DNA of 44,475 bases from Gemmatimonadaceae bacterium (GCA_035633115.1 DASQFN010000120.1:1-44475), one strand, 5' to 3'. Positions 15,602-23,659 are shown, numbered from the stretch's first letter. Notes: generated from the sequence alone by a model not told the origin. Made by a program: numbers and translations.

Positions 15602-16846
15602 ATGGCAAAGCAAAACCCGTTTCGAATCCACGGAACCGTCGAAGGCGAGTACTTCACCAATCGCCAGGGCGAGCTGGAGAAATTCGCCGGAATCCTGAGC
15701 GAGCCCGCTGCGAAGATGGTGGTGTACGGCCCGCGCCGCATGGGAAAGAGCTCCACGCTCGACAACGTCGTGCGGTCGATCAACAAAGGGGGCGGCCACG
15801 CGCTCATCGCCGACATCTCCACCGCCTCCACCGTCACCGACATCGGCAACCGGATTCTCGCCAGCGCGACACGGTCTATTGGAAAGGGGTGGCGTGACCT
15901 TGCCAGGGATCTCGTCGGTCGCCTTCAGGGAAGCATCAGGCTCGCGCCCGATCCGACGACGGGATTCATGCTCCCAAGCTTCGATGTCGGGCTTCGCCAA
16001 GCGAGTCTCGAGGCGCAGCGCGAAAGTCTCGCGCAGGTTCTGGACGGGCTCGAAGCCCTCGCCGCATCGAAGAAGACGAACGTCGGCCTCGTCCTCGACG
16101 AATTCCAGGACATCACGAAGTTCGGCGGGCAGGACGCCGAATGGCACCTGCGCGGCATCGTTCAGCGGCACAAGCAAGTGAGCTATATCTTCGCCGGGTC
16201 GGAGGAGCACCTCATTCGCGCGATGCTGGGCAGCGGGCGTGCCTTCTACAAGATGCTCGACCAGCATCACTTCGGGCCGATCGACAGGGACCACATGTCC
16301 AGCTGGATCGATCAGCGAATGCAGACGGCCGGCCTCACCTCGAGCTTCGCGGGCGCCGCGTGCGTGAATCTCACCGGTCCGCGCACGCGGGACATCGTGC
16401 AGCTCGCCCGGAAGTGCGTGGACAGGGCGGTGGAGAATACCATCGGCTATGAAGAAGTCGCGGCCAGCTATGTGGAGCTGATCGAGGATCAGGACGACAG
16501 CATCCGCAACTGGTGGGACACGCTCACTTCGCTGCAGCAGAACGTGCTGCGAGCCGCCGCCGGCAGCTCGGCCGGGCTCACTACCGCAGACACCCGGAAG
16601 AGATTTTCACTGGAGAGCTCAGGGAGCATCACGAACGCAGCCGCGGCGCTTCTCGACGAGGGCCACCTCGTCCGCACCGACAGCGGATCGGGATATGTGT
16701 TCGACAGCCCGTTCGTTCGCGGGTGGGTGATCATTCATGCCCTCCCCGACATCGGTGTCGAGCTCGCCGCGACTCACATCGCGTCAGAGACCGCGGAGTA
16801 CCTCGCCGCCGCCAGTCAAGCGCCGGGGAAAGAAGCGCTGAGCTGA
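15602..16846 (+). CDS. STAND-type (archaeal-ATPase-like) AAA protein
   Basis: 414 residues. FTNRQGELEKF opens the domain. Walker A is YGPRRMGKSST (about residues 41-51) and Walker B is VGLVLDEFQDI (about 160-170), with a sensor region SYIFAGSEEHL. The C-terminal 110 residues are a winged-helix module (LTSLQQNVLRAAAGSSAG onwards, ending SGYVFDSPFVRGWV). This is the layout of the archaeal-type ATPase clade of STAND proteins, often found as mobile, defence- or signalling-related orphans. Here it has no partner gene, only an upstream palindrome. Function unknown. Confidence 0.75.
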   Translation: MAKQNPFRIHGTVEGEYFTNRQGELEKFAGILSEPAAKMVVYGPRRMGKSSTLDNVVRSINKGGGHALIADISTASTVTDIGNRILASATRSIGKGWRDLARDLVGRLQGSIRLAPDPTTGFMLPSFDVGLRQASLEAQRESLAQVLDGLEALAASKKTNVGLVLDEFQDITKFGGQDAEWHLRGIVQRHKQVSYIFAGSEEHLIRAMLGSGRAFYKMLDQHHFGPIDRDHMSSWIDQRMQTAGLTSSFAGAACVNLTGPRTRDIVQLARKCVDRAVENTIGYEEVAASYVELIEDQDDSIRNWWDTLTSLQQNVLRAAAGSSAGLTTADTRKRFSLESSGSITNAAAALLDEGHLVRTDSGSGYVFDSPFVRGWVIIHALPDIGVELAATHIASETAEYLAAASQAPGKEALS

Positions 16847-16911
16847 CGGGAGTGCCCGTATCAGAAGGCTCGGGGCCCGTTTGCCTCAGCGACCAGCTAC
16901 GGGAAAACTAG

Positions 16912-16958
16912 TTGACAACCCGCCGCCGGTACCGTAGCCTACTAGGAAGCCCGTAGTA
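16912..16958 (+). promoter_or_regulatory. promoter and operator of the BlaI-type gene
   Basis: TTGACA (16912-16917), a 17-base spacer and TAGCCT (16935-16940) form a good sigma70-type promoter. TACTA (16940-16944) and TAGTA (16954-16958) form a dyad that starts on the last base of the -10 box. BlaI/MecI repressors bind dyads of this TACTA/TAGTA kind, so autorepression is likely. The ATG is about 45 bases after the expected start of transcription. Confidence 0.65.
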
Positions 16959-16990
16959 ACGGAGACGCTACCCAACCCTTCGACGGCAGC

Positions 16991-17365
16991 ATGGCCGACA
17001 TCTATTTCCCCCCCCGTGAGCTCGAAGTGATGAGCGTCCTCTGGCGCCTCGGCTCAGCCACGGTCGCCGACGTCCGCGACGCGCTCGACGACGAGCTCGC
17101 CTACACCACCGTCCTCTCACTGCTCCAGATCCTCGAGGAAAAGGAATACGTCCGGCACGAGCCGGACGGCCGTGCATACCGCTATTTCCCACTGGTCGAA
17201 GCTGAAAAAGCGGGCGGTAGCGCACTAACGAGAATTCGCGACGCGATCTTCCACGGCTCGGCGGAGCGGATGTTCGCCCAGATCGTGTCGGACCGGGAGC
17301 TGAGCAGGAAAGATCTGAAGCGAATGCGACGAATGTTGAAAAGGCGCCTCGAGGAGAAGCCGTGA
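16991..17365 (+). CDS. BlaI/MecI/CopY-family transcriptional repressor
   Basis: 124 residues. The N-terminal winged helix reads LEVMSVLWRLGSATVADVRD, then AYTTVLSLLQILEEKEYVRH and a wing GRAYRYFPLV. The C-terminal half is the helical dimerisation arm. Members repress beta-lactamase, peptidase or metal genes and are inactivated by cleavage by a BlaR1-type M56 peptidase encoded next to them. Here the expected blaR1 is reduced to a stub that overlaps the stop codon, so induction through a linked sensor is probably lost. Operator and promoter lie just upstream. Confidence 0.85.
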   Translation: MADIYFPPRELEVMSVLWRLGSATVADVRDALDDELAYTTVLSLLQILEEKEYVRHEPDGRAYRYFPLVEAEKAGGSALTRIRDAIFHGSAERMFAQIVSDRELSRKDLKRMRRMLKRRLEEKP

Positions 17366-17460
17366 CAAGCGTTTTGATCGTCTACGGACTCGTTGTGGAC
17401 ATGCTGCTCTGTGCGACGAGCGTCACTACTCGGAAGAGCGGTGGGTTAAATAGGCCCTAG
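17362..17460 (+). pseudogene. truncated BlaR1/M56 peptidase start
   Basis: A GTG at 17362 overlaps the repressor stop (GTGA), the usual blaI-blaR1 junction. It begins a hydrophobic segment SVLIVYGLVVDMLLC, as in the first membrane helix of M56 sensors. After 26 codons the frame runs into the inverted-repeat element beginning at 17440, and a TAG follows at 17458. None of the peptidase domain remains. Identification rests on position and hydrophobic start only. Confidence 0.55.
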
Positions 17461-17582
17461 CTTTTAGCTGCCACGGTCCACTCCAGGACGTCGTCGTTCA
17501 GCTCCAGAACGTCGTCGTTTAGCTGCGCCGCGTAGAAGTGATTGCACGGAAAGTTTTCGCATGCTCGAGTAATTAACCCACC
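17440..17582. mobile_element. 143-bp element with inverted ends (MITE-like)
   Basis: GGTGGGTTAA (17440-17449) is inverted as TTAACCCACC (17573-17582); allowing one mismatch the arms reach 12 bases. Inside lie two direct copies of a 21-bp motif (CTCCAG-G/A-ACGTCGTCGTT) around 17483-17524. There is no transposase. The left end sits exactly where the blaR1-like frame stops looking like an M56 protein. No target-site duplication could be established. Confidence 0.5.
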
Positions 17583-17615
17583 CCATACCGTTGTCACCTA
17601 GACTCTTGCCGATGA

Positions 17616-17634
17616 TGTATATACGTCTGTATAT
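17616..17634. promoter_or_regulatory. probable BrnA operator
   Basis: ATATAC (17619-17624) and GTATAT (17629-17634) form an inverted pair around GTCT, and TGTATAT is also directly repeated at 17616 and 17628. It lies 5 bases before the brnT start, so a bound regulator would block initiation. BrnT/BrnA operons are autoregulated by the antitoxin. Confidence 0.55.
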
Positions 17635-17639
17635 TCACA

Positions 17640-17957
17640 GTGCGATTCACTTGGGACCCGCTAAAGAACGAGGCCAATCTTCGTCGGCGCCAATTCGACT
17701 TCGAATTCGCCACGCAGATCTTCGAGGGCACGACGCTGGAACGCGATGATACGCGACGGGATTACGGCGAGCGACGCGTGATAGCGACTGGGGTCACCGA
17801 TGGGTTCTGCCTTACCGTTGTATATACCGATCGGCGCTTTGAATCCGGAGAAGTAGAGAGACGCATCATTTCCGCACGTGGGAGCAATAGAGGAGAGCGA
17901 AGAGCCTATGCCCAAGCATTCCCCCCAACGACCGAGCCGAGGCCGGGCAAACCTTGA
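17640..17957 (+). CDS. brnT: BrnT-family ribonuclease toxin
   Basis: 105 residues from GTG 17640. FTWDPLKNEANLRRRQFDFEFA is diagnostic of BrnT, followed by E-DDTRRDYGERR and the central strands LTVVYTDRRFESGEVERRIISAR. BrnT has a RelE-like fold and cleaves RNA; BrnA neutralises it. The antitoxin gene overlaps the last 50 bases of this gene in another frame. The C-terminal tail after RAYAQAF is longer than usual. Confidence 0.85.
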   Translation: MRFTWDPLKNEANLRRRQFDFEFATQIFEGTTLERDDTRRDYGERRVIATGVTDGFCLTVVYTDRRFESGEVERRIISARGSNRGERRAYAQAFPPTTEPRPGKP

Positions 17958-18222
17958 GTATCTAAGGCGGATGAGCGACGCAGAAATTGCTCGGACCTCG
18001 CCTCCCGAGCTCGCGAATTTGCCGGCCGATTTCTGGGATTCGGCGAGGCTTGTTGTACCCGTGCGCAAGGAGGCCATTTCGCTGCGCGTGGACGAGGACG
18101 TGCTCGCCTGGTTCAGGAAGGCGGGTCCTCGCTACCAATCACGAATGAATGCCGTATTGCGGAGCTACGTCGCCGCCATGAGACGACGCCCCACCGGGTC
18201 AGGAACCAAACGGAGCGGCTAG
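17908..18222 (+). CDS. brnA: BrnA-family antitoxin
   Basis: 104 residues from ATG 17908 (GGAGAGCG upstream); an in-frame GTG at 17878 is less likely. The C-terminal block EAISLRVDEDVLAWFRKAGP followed by YQSRMNAVLRSYV is the ribbon-helix-helix DNA-binding part of BrnA. The N-terminal half, with DAEIARTSPPEL, wraps the toxin. It converges with queG, the two ends overlapping by 4 bases. Confidence 0.85.
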   Translation: MPKHSPQRPSRGRANLEYLRRMSDAEIARTSPPELANLPADFWDSARLVVPVRKEAISLRVDEDVLAWFRKAGPRYQSRMNAVLRSYVAAMRRRPTGSGTKRSG

Positions 18223-19268
18223 CCGAGCCTCGCCGTTTGGGTGAAGCGCTCTTGAATCCTGTCCACTGCCCACCCAACATGCTCGCGCACGAGGGGGTCC
18301 TCGTCTGATAGTGCTTCACTCAGCGCCGGTATTGCTTCTGGCGATCCGCTGTTCCCCAGGGCTACGGCAACGTTTCGAAGAAAGCCAGACCGCTTCGCGC
18401 GCTTGATCGCGGAGCCGCGCGAGAATTCGCGCCAGCCCGCATCGGACATTCGCATCAGCTCGGTGAGCCGCGGCGCCTCCATCCCGGCGCGCGCCGCCAG
18501 TGCCGGCTCGGTCAGCTCACGCGCGAAGCTTACGTTCCATGGGCAGACGTCCTGACAGATGTCGCACCCGTAGACGAGCTCGCCCAGCGATTCGCGCAGA
18601 TCCTCAGGAACTGCCTCGCGCGATTCGATCGTGAGATACGAGATGCAGCGCGTAGCATCGAGCACCCGCGGCTCCACCAGCGCCTGAGTCGGGCAGGCGT
18701 CGAGGCAGCGCGTGCACGTTCCGCAGCGATCCGCCTCGAACGGTGTGTCCGGCTCGAGCTCGAGATCGACCAGCAGGGACCCGATGAAGAAGAACGAGCC
18801 GATCTCCGGATTTATGAGGTTCGTATTCTTGCCAAACCAGCCGAGCCCGGCTTTGCGAGCCAGGTCGCGCTCGAGAATCGGGCCGGTGTCGACGTACGAC
18901 TTGCCCCGCACCGGTCGCCCGAGCAGCTCTTCGATCCACTCGTGAAGCAAGTCGAGCTTCTTCCACATCACCTCGTGGTAGTCGTCACCCCGCGCATATC
19001 GGGCGATGGGACCACTGGGCGATTTGCCGCCGTAGTTCAGTCCGACGACGATCGCGCTCGTTGCACTGGGAAAAGGAAGCCGGGAATCGCGCCGCTTCTC
19101 CGCGCCGCGCGGCAGGTACGTCATCTCGCCGGCATAACCGCGCCCGAGCCAATCCTCGAACGCCCCCGCCGTCCCGGCCGGCCCGAGCGCGGCGACGCGA
19201 ACCAGATCGAACCCCAGGCCGAGCGCCTGCCCCTTGATGAGATTGGTCAGCAGCCCGCGGTCAGTCAC
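18219..19268 (-). CDS. queG: epoxyqueuosine reductase QueG
   Basis: 349 residues, normal for the family. It reduces epoxyqueuosine to queuosine in tRNA, the last step of queuosine synthesis, using cobalamin and two [4Fe-4S] clusters. The ferredoxin part shows CGTCTRCLDACPTQAL and CDICQDVCPWN, with the extra Cys of CISYLTIES. The N-terminal cobalamin-binding domain includes YARGDDYHEVMWKKL and KSYVDTGPILERD. A C-terminal HEAT-like repeat (GNSGSPEAIPALSEAL) is also usual. It probably forms an operon-independent gene with the small protein gene downstream of its start on the same strand. Confidence 0.95.
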   Translation of the reverse strand: MTDRGLLTNLIKGQALGLGFDLVRVAALGPAGTAGAFEDWLGRGYAGEMTYLPRGAEKRRDSRLPFPSATSAIVVGLNYGGKSPSGPIARYARGDDYHEVMWKKLDLLHEWIEELLGRPVRGKSYVDTGPILERDLARKAGLGWFGKNTNLINPEIGSFFFIGSLLVDLELEPDTPFEADRCGTCTRCLDACPTQALVEPRVLDATRCISYLTIESREAVPEDLRESLGELVYGCDICQDVCPWNVSFARELTEPALAARAGMEAPRLTELMRMSDAGWREFSRGSAIKRAKRSGFLRNVAVALGNSGSPEAIPALSEALSDEDPLVREHVGWAVDRIQERFTQTARLG

Positions 19269-19272
19269 CTTG

Positions 19273-19530
19273 CTAGGTGGCAGTTGTAGTTGAAGCTGCC
19301 CAGCGAACGTACCTCTCCACTTCCTCAGGACTAGGCACGGCGTCGAAATCCCCGTAGGCCGTGTACATCCGCCACCTGAGGTATGTCGTATCGGGCAGCG
19401 GCAGGAACGGCGGGCGCGCGTACCACTCCAGCGCCCGGAACCGCCACGCTACCACCAGCAGGTCGCGGGCGAGAGTGGGACGAATCACCGAGCGGAGCGC
19501 GAGGGCGAGGGAGAGCCGTTCCCATGTCAT
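19273..19530 (-). CDS. small protein of unknown function
   Basis: 85 residues from ATG 19530, ending 4 bases before the queG start on the same strand, so the two are probably co-transcribed. It has a helical N-terminus (RLSLALALRSVI, then ARDLLVVAWRFRALEWY) and a C-terminal acidic segment with PSPEEVERYVRWA. A longer frame to 19614 adds a stretch without a better start. No family recognised; the codon pattern (third-position GC) supports it being real. Confidence 0.6.
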   Translation of the reverse strand: MTWERLSLALALRSVIRPTLARDLLVVAWRFRALEWYARPPFLPLPDTTYLRWRMYTAYGDFDAVPSPEEVERYVRWAASTTTAT

Positions 19531-19623
19531 ACCGCGAATAATACGGCGATTTGCGTAGGGGAGGCCCGGCCACGCCATTGAATGCTGCGTCTTTTGGCGA
19601 AGTGCAACGATCAAAAGAGGGAA

Positions 19624-19745
19624 TCGCGGGTTCGAGGCCAGAGGAATCCAGGTCGCGAGGTCGCAGGTCAGGCCTCAGAGAAGCAAAGGCTCGCACCTCA
19701 CCTGATACCTGCGAGGCTCGGCTCCTGTCACCTCGCACCCGCGCT
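19624..19745. repeat. intergenic fold-back repeat
   Basis: Left part GCGGGTTCGAGG and right part CCTCGCACCCGCG are imperfect inverted copies. Internal words GAGGTCGCAGGTCAGGC and CACCTGATACCTGCGAGG also oppose each other. The word GAGGTCGCAGGT and the following AGGTCAGGC recur in the element at 28297-28428, so both belong to one family of short palindromic intergenic repeats. Confidence 0.5.
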
Positions 19746-19824
19746 CCTCTCCTTAGAAATCAAGACGATTGGAGTCTCCAAGCGCCGGCCTTCCAATACT
19801 CGCTGATCAACTATTTTTGAGCGA

Positions 19825-20322
19825 ATGAGCGACCCTGCTACGAGTCCCCCGGTGCGGCATACGATCGGGCTCATCGCCGATACGCACGGGCTCCTGCGGC
19901 CCGGAGTGCATAGTGCGCTCGAGGGTGTCGACCTGATCATTCACGCTGGCGACGTCGGCGACGGAGTTCTCGAGGAGCTCGCGGAGATCGCTCCCGTAAA
20001 AGCCGTCCGCGGCAATACCGATCCTATGGGCGATCCCGACCTGCCTCTCGGGCTGAGACTCGAGATTGGCGGACTGGTGATTCATGTCAGTCACGGCAAC
20101 GAGCTCGGCGTGCCGACGCCCGCAAAGGTTCTCGCCGCCTACGAGGGAGACGTGCTCGTCTATGGGCACAGTCACCGGCAGATCGTCGAGCGCGCGGGCG
20201 ATCGTCTCGTGGTGAATCCGGGTGCGGCCGGCCCGCGACGGTTCAATCTGATGCCGAGCGTCGCGCGGCTCACGATCGTCGACGGATTCGCGGAAGTGGA
20301 GATAATCGATCTCGATGCGTGA
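19825..20322 (+). CDS. YfcE/MJ0936-type metallophosphoesterase
   Basis: 165 residues. Metal ligands appear in order: IADTHG, HAGDVGD, GNTD, HVSHGNE and GHSHRQ, the complete di-metal phosphodiesterase set. Enzymes of this small class cleave phosphodiesters such as cyclic nucleotides or artificial substrates; the true substrate is open. TATTTT lies 7 bases upstream of the ATG and no Shine-Dalgarno is evident, hinting at leaderless translation. The next gene starts inside its last codons. Confidence 0.85.
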   Translation: MSDPATSPPVRHTIGLIADTHGLLRPGVHSALEGVDLIIHAGDVGDGVLEELAEIAPVKAVRGNTDPMGDPDLPLGLRLEIGGLVIHVSHGNELGVPTPAKVLAAYEGDVLVYGHSHRQIVERAGDRLVVNPGAAGPRRFNLMPSVARLTIVDGFAEVEIIDLDA

Positions 20323-20977
20323 CCTCCCGGCTGACGAAGTCCACCTGTGGGAGACCTCTCTCTCCGTGGACGACAGCGAGGTCGCGCGAATCCTCGACCT
20401 GTTGTCTCCGGTCGATCGATGGGCGGCGGATGAGTTCAGCCATGTTCCCGCCCGGAAGCAGTACATCGTCTCGCGCGGAATGCTGCGCCAGCTCCTGTCC
20501 GGCTACATCGGCATCGCGCCACAGGAGATTCAGTTCACAATCGAGGGGGCCGGAAAGCCGGTGCTTGCGGGCAAGCGCACAGTTGACTTCAATCTCACGC
20601 ACTCGGGCGATCTCACGTTGTTAGGCGTCGCGCGGCGGCCGCTGGGCGTGGACATGGAGCGGGTGCGAGAAATGCCTCGTGCAATCGAGCTCGCAAAGCG
20701 TTACTACTCTCCCGCGCAGCACGAGGAAATCGCGGCAACGCCGGACGAAGCGCGAAGCCGCAAGTTCCTCGGCATGTGGGTGCGAAGGGAAGCGTACGCA
20801 AAGGCGCTGGGCACCAGCGTGTGGCGGGCTCTTGGAGATCGACAGATAACAACCGATCACACGGTGCAGTTCGTCGACTACTCGGCCGAGTACGTTGCGG
20901 CCATCGCTGCTCCGGGGAATGACTGGAAGATCGTTCGATGTGGAGCGATCCCGTCGCCGAAGCACAGAGTTTTGTAA
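20315..20977 (+). CDS. 4'-phosphopantetheinyl transferase (Sfp type)
   Basis: 220 residues; overlaps the phosphoesterase by 8 bases. It transfers phosphopantetheine from CoA to a conserved Ser of carrier proteins. Signature parts: FNLTHSGDL, LGVDMERVREM (the GVD-E metal/CoA motif) and FLGMWVRREAYAKALG (equivalent to W-(T/S)-RKEA--KA). The length equals Sfp-type enzymes that serve polyketide, peptide or fatty acid carriers. No carrier protein or synthase lies in this window, so it may be the general enzyme of the cell. Confidence 0.9.
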   Translation: MRDLPADEVHLWETSLSVDDSEVARILDLLSPVDRWAADEFSHVPARKQYIVSRGMLRQLLSGYIGIAPQEIQFTIEGAGKPVLAGKRTVDFNLTHSGDLTLLGVARRPLGVDMERVREMPRAIELAKRYYSPAQHEEIAATPDEARSRKFLGMWVRREAYAKALGTSVWRALGDRQITTDHTVQFVDYSAEYVAAIAAPGNDWKIVRCGAIPSPKHRVL

Positions 20978-21035
20978 CGATTCAAAGGCTGGTGCCGGGA
21001 TCGCTCAAATCCTTGTAAACTCTGCGGTCACAACA

Positions 21036-21851
21036 ATGAGAGTCCCGCTCGGCAGTTTCCTGCTGTTTGCTGCAGTTGCCGGAGCTTTACCGGCCGCTGC
21101 CCAGCCTGTCGCTGCTAATAGAGCTTCCATCGTCCGTCTGGTCGCGCGGGATTATTCGTTCGAGACCCCGCTGCGCCTGCCTTCAGGCATTGTCAGAGTC
21201 CGCCTGGTGAATCGCGGCTCGGAGCCGCATTACGCCGCTTTCTACCGGCTGGGAGGAGGCAGGACGGCGACGGACTTCTTCACGTGGCGGGCAAGTCGCT
21301 CACCGGCGCCCAGCTGGCTGACCTTCACGTCCGGACCCGCGCCCGTCGCGCCTGGCGATTCGACCGACCTCACCGTGCGCCTGCCGCCCGGTCATTACAT
21401 GATTCTCTGCGGATACCCCGGAAAGGATGCCGTGCAGCATCTGGACAAGGGAATGTTCCGAATCGTCGACGCTCATCCGGTGCGCCGGCGATCGAGGAGC
21501 CCCGCCGGATACCCGACTGTCGCGCGGAAGATCACGATCTCGGAATCCGATATTTCCCTCGATCAGCCCGTCCCGGCGGGATGGCGGGAAATCGGAATCG
21601 AAAACACGGGGTCTACCGCCGAGCAGGGGTTGATCGTTCGTCTGCCCGCGGGGGTCAAGGTGGCGGACGAGCAGCGCTGGTTCGACGAAGGGTTTCGCTC
21701 ACCTCGTCGGGGCGTGCCCTGGGGAGGCGCGCTTCTCGTCGCACCCGGAGAGCGCTATGTCATCACGCGGTATTTCGAGCCGGGACGATACGCTTTGATC
21801 TCCCGCCTCACCGGCAAATGGCGGAGTCTACTCTTTGTCGTCGCGCGGTAG
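21036..21851 (+). CDS. secreted cupredoxin-fold-like protein
   Basis: 271 residues from ATG 21036, which gives a clean signal peptide (FLLFAAVAGALPAAAQ). Two beta-rich domains follow. The first has ARDYSFETPLRLPSG, VNRGSEPHYAAFYRL and PPGHYMILCGYPG, resembling plant-type plastocyanin/cupredoxin domains, with His and Cys at plausible copper positions. The second repeats the logic with ENTGSTAEQGLIVRL and FEPGRYALISRL but lacks the Cys. Exported, function unknown. Its 3' end overlaps the convergent cytidylyltransferase gene by 24 bases. Confidence 0.7.
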   Translation: MRVPLGSFLLFAAVAGALPAAAQPVAANRASIVRLVARDYSFETPLRLPSGIVRVRLVNRGSEPHYAAFYRLGGGRTATDFFTWRASRSPAPSWLTFTSGPAPVAPGDSTDLTVRLPPGHYMILCGYPGKDAVQHLDKGMFRIVDAHPVRRRSRSPAGYPTVARKITISESDISLDQPVPAGWREIGIENTGSTAEQGLIVRLPAGVKVADEQRWFDEGFRSPRRGVPWGGALLVAPGERYVITRYFEPGRYALISRLTGKWRSLLFVVAR

Positions 21852-22460
21852 GCGACTCTTGCGGCGTCCCGCGGAGCGCGTGAGGCGTTCCGCGTCGGAT
21901 GGCGTGTCCACGTCGAGCGCGGCATGGGCCATCGGGATTCGCTTCACCTGACCGATCCGCTTGCGAAGCCAGGCGCCGGCGCCGGCGTCGCCCTTGAGCG
22001 CCATCAGATCGGGAACGTGCTCACGGCCGATCACCACCGGCACTCCGATCGTGTCGTCGTACTCGGAGGCGATGATGCGATCGTCGGCGTTGAACGCATC
22101 GAGCAGCTGTGTGAGAGCCGCTGCGTCGATGAGCGGTTGATCGGCGAGCATCACGAGCGCGCCGTCGCACGAGACGTTCTGATAAAGAGCGCGGAGGCCG
22201 GTGGCCAGAGATGAAGCGAGCCCGGTCTCCCACTCGTCGTTCATGACCAGCGTCACCGACGGCAGCATCGCAAGCGCCGGCGTTATCTCCTCGGCCTCCG
22301 CGCCGAGCACGATGATCACGGGCGACGCGCCGGCTTCAACGGCAGCGATGGCGGCGCGCCGCACGAGCGGCTCACCCTCATTGATGATGAGCTGCTTCGA
22401 GTAGCCGAGCCTCGTGGACGGGCCAGCCGCAAGAATCACGGCGCCGACGTTGCGCTTCAT
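21828..22460 (-). CDS. MocA/MobA-like nucleotidyltransferase
   Basis: 210 residues. AVILAAGPSTRLGYSKQL is the nucleotide-binding start of MobA/MocA enzymes, followed by VLGAEAEEI, NDEWETGLASSL and MLADQPLI. MocA attaches CMP to molybdopterin in the cofactor destined for xanthine dehydrogenase-type enzymes. The immediate partner is xdhC, whose TGA overlaps this ATG (ATGA at 22457-22460), and the dehydrogenase genes lie 2.4 kb away. This supports the CTP-using MocA reading over a general MobA. Confidence 0.85.
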   Translation of the reverse strand: MKRNVGAVILAAGPSTRLGYSKQLIINEGEPLVRRAAIAAVEAGASPVIIVLGAEAEEITPALAMLPSVTLVMNDEWETGLASSLATGLRALYQNVSCDGALVMLADQPLIDAAALTQLLDAFNADDRIIASEYDDTIGVPVVIGREHVPDLMALKGDAGAGAWLRKRIGQVKRIPMAHAALDVDTPSDAERLTRSAGRRKSRLPRDDKE

Positions 22461-23659
22461 CTGTGACTTCCCAGGTTTGCCTTTCCGTGCAGGGGTCCGG
22501 CCTTATCTCTTAGGTGCCCTGCGCTCCGCGCGTTCAGCACCGCAGAGATTTCCGACACGATGGCGAGCCCGATCGCATCGGGGCCCTCGCCTCCGATATC
22601 GATTCCAACGGGAGCGAAGAGCGGCCCGCCCGGCGCTACAGGCGCGCCTCTCCGCCCGCTGAGATCTGCCAGCATTCGCTCGGTGCGCGCGCGGGGGCCG
22701 AGCACGCCGATGTACGCCGCGCCACTGTCGAGAAGAGCTCCGACGTAATCCGTGTCGCGGCTGATATGGTGGGACATGACAACTGCCGCCGTGCGCGGAG
22801 TCAGGCTCACCACATCGGCAAGGCGTGAAGGTTCGGCGGATTCCACCACACGCGCTCCGGGGAAACGCGCGGCGTGTGAAGCGTCAACAGGGCGATGATC
22901 CACGACCGTCACATCCCATCCGAGCTCGGAGCCGAAGCGAGCTATAGGGATGACATCGGGCCCGCTGCCACAAATCACGAGCCGTACTGCGGGGGCCACC
23001 ACCTCGAATGCGACTTCCACCGGACCGTACTCGCGATACAGTCCGTGGCGTCCGGCGGTGAGGGCCTCATCGCTGTCGGCCGTGGCGCTCGCGAGCGTGT
23101 TGCCGCTCCCCCATTCGCCGCTTTTCTCGATCCTGTTGCCGGTGAACAGCGCGTGCGCTCCAATCGATGGGGCAGCCCCTGCAGTCTCGCTGTCGCCGCC
23201 CAGAATTGCCTCAGTGTCGACAAACGACGTGTTGGCGCCGGCAGGAGCGACACGTATCACCGTCGCCAGGACGGAAGGTTGATCCGCGTCGAGAGCGCGG
23301 CTCAGAAACTTTGCGAAATACTTCGCGCGCGGGGGCTGGAGCGGCTCGAGCAGCACGTCGATCAATCCGTTGCAGCCGAGCCCGAGTCCCCAGGGGGCGT
23401 CTTCGTCGTCGCGCGTGTCGTACCTCACCACCTCCGCGCGGTCGGTTTCGTGTACCCGCCGTGCATGCTCGGCGAGGTCGGACTCGAGACAGCCGCCGCT
23501 GACGAGTCCGACAGTCGACCCGTCAACCCGGATGAGCATGCGAGCGCCCACGCCACCGTAGCTCGAGCCGGTGACGCGAGCGACGGTTGCCAGAACGACC
23601 GACTCACCCGCGGCCGAGGCGCGCGAGAGAGCGTCGACGATTGCGCGATGGGTTGTCAC
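22457..23659 (-). CDS. xdhC: XdhC-family molybdenum cofactor chaperone
   Basis: 400 residues from GTG 23659. A much longer open frame exists but reads across the divergent hydrolase gene. N-terminal XdhC/CoxI domain: VLATVARVTGSSYGGVGARM, SGGCLESDLAEHA, GLGCNGLIDVLLEP. C-terminal Rossmann domain: LVICGSGPDVIPIARF, VVDHRP, VMSHHISRDTDY, IGVLGPRARTERML. XdhC holds and sulfurates the cofactor and inserts it into xanthine dehydrogenase. The pair xdhC-mocA is divergent from the hydrolase and separated by it from the enzyme subunits. Confidence 0.92.
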   Translation of the reverse strand: MTTHRAIVDALSRASAAGESVVLATVARVTGSSYGGVGARMLIRVDGSTVGLVSGGCLESDLAEHARRVHETDRAEVVRYDTRDDEDAPWGLGLGCNGLIDVLLEPLQPPRAKYFAKFLSRALDADQPSVLATVIRVAPAGANTSFVDTEAILGGDSETAGAAPSIGAHALFTGNRIEKSGEWGSGNTLASATADSDEALTAGRHGLYREYGPVEVAFEVVAPAVRLVICGSGPDVIPIARFGSELGWDVTVVDHRPVDASHAARFPGARVVESAEPSRLADVVSLTPRTAAVVMSHHISRDTDYVGALLDSGAAYIGVLGPRARTERMLADLSGRRGAPVAPGGPLFAPVGIDIGGEGPDAIGLAIVSEISAVLNARSAGHLRDKAGPLHGKANLGSHR

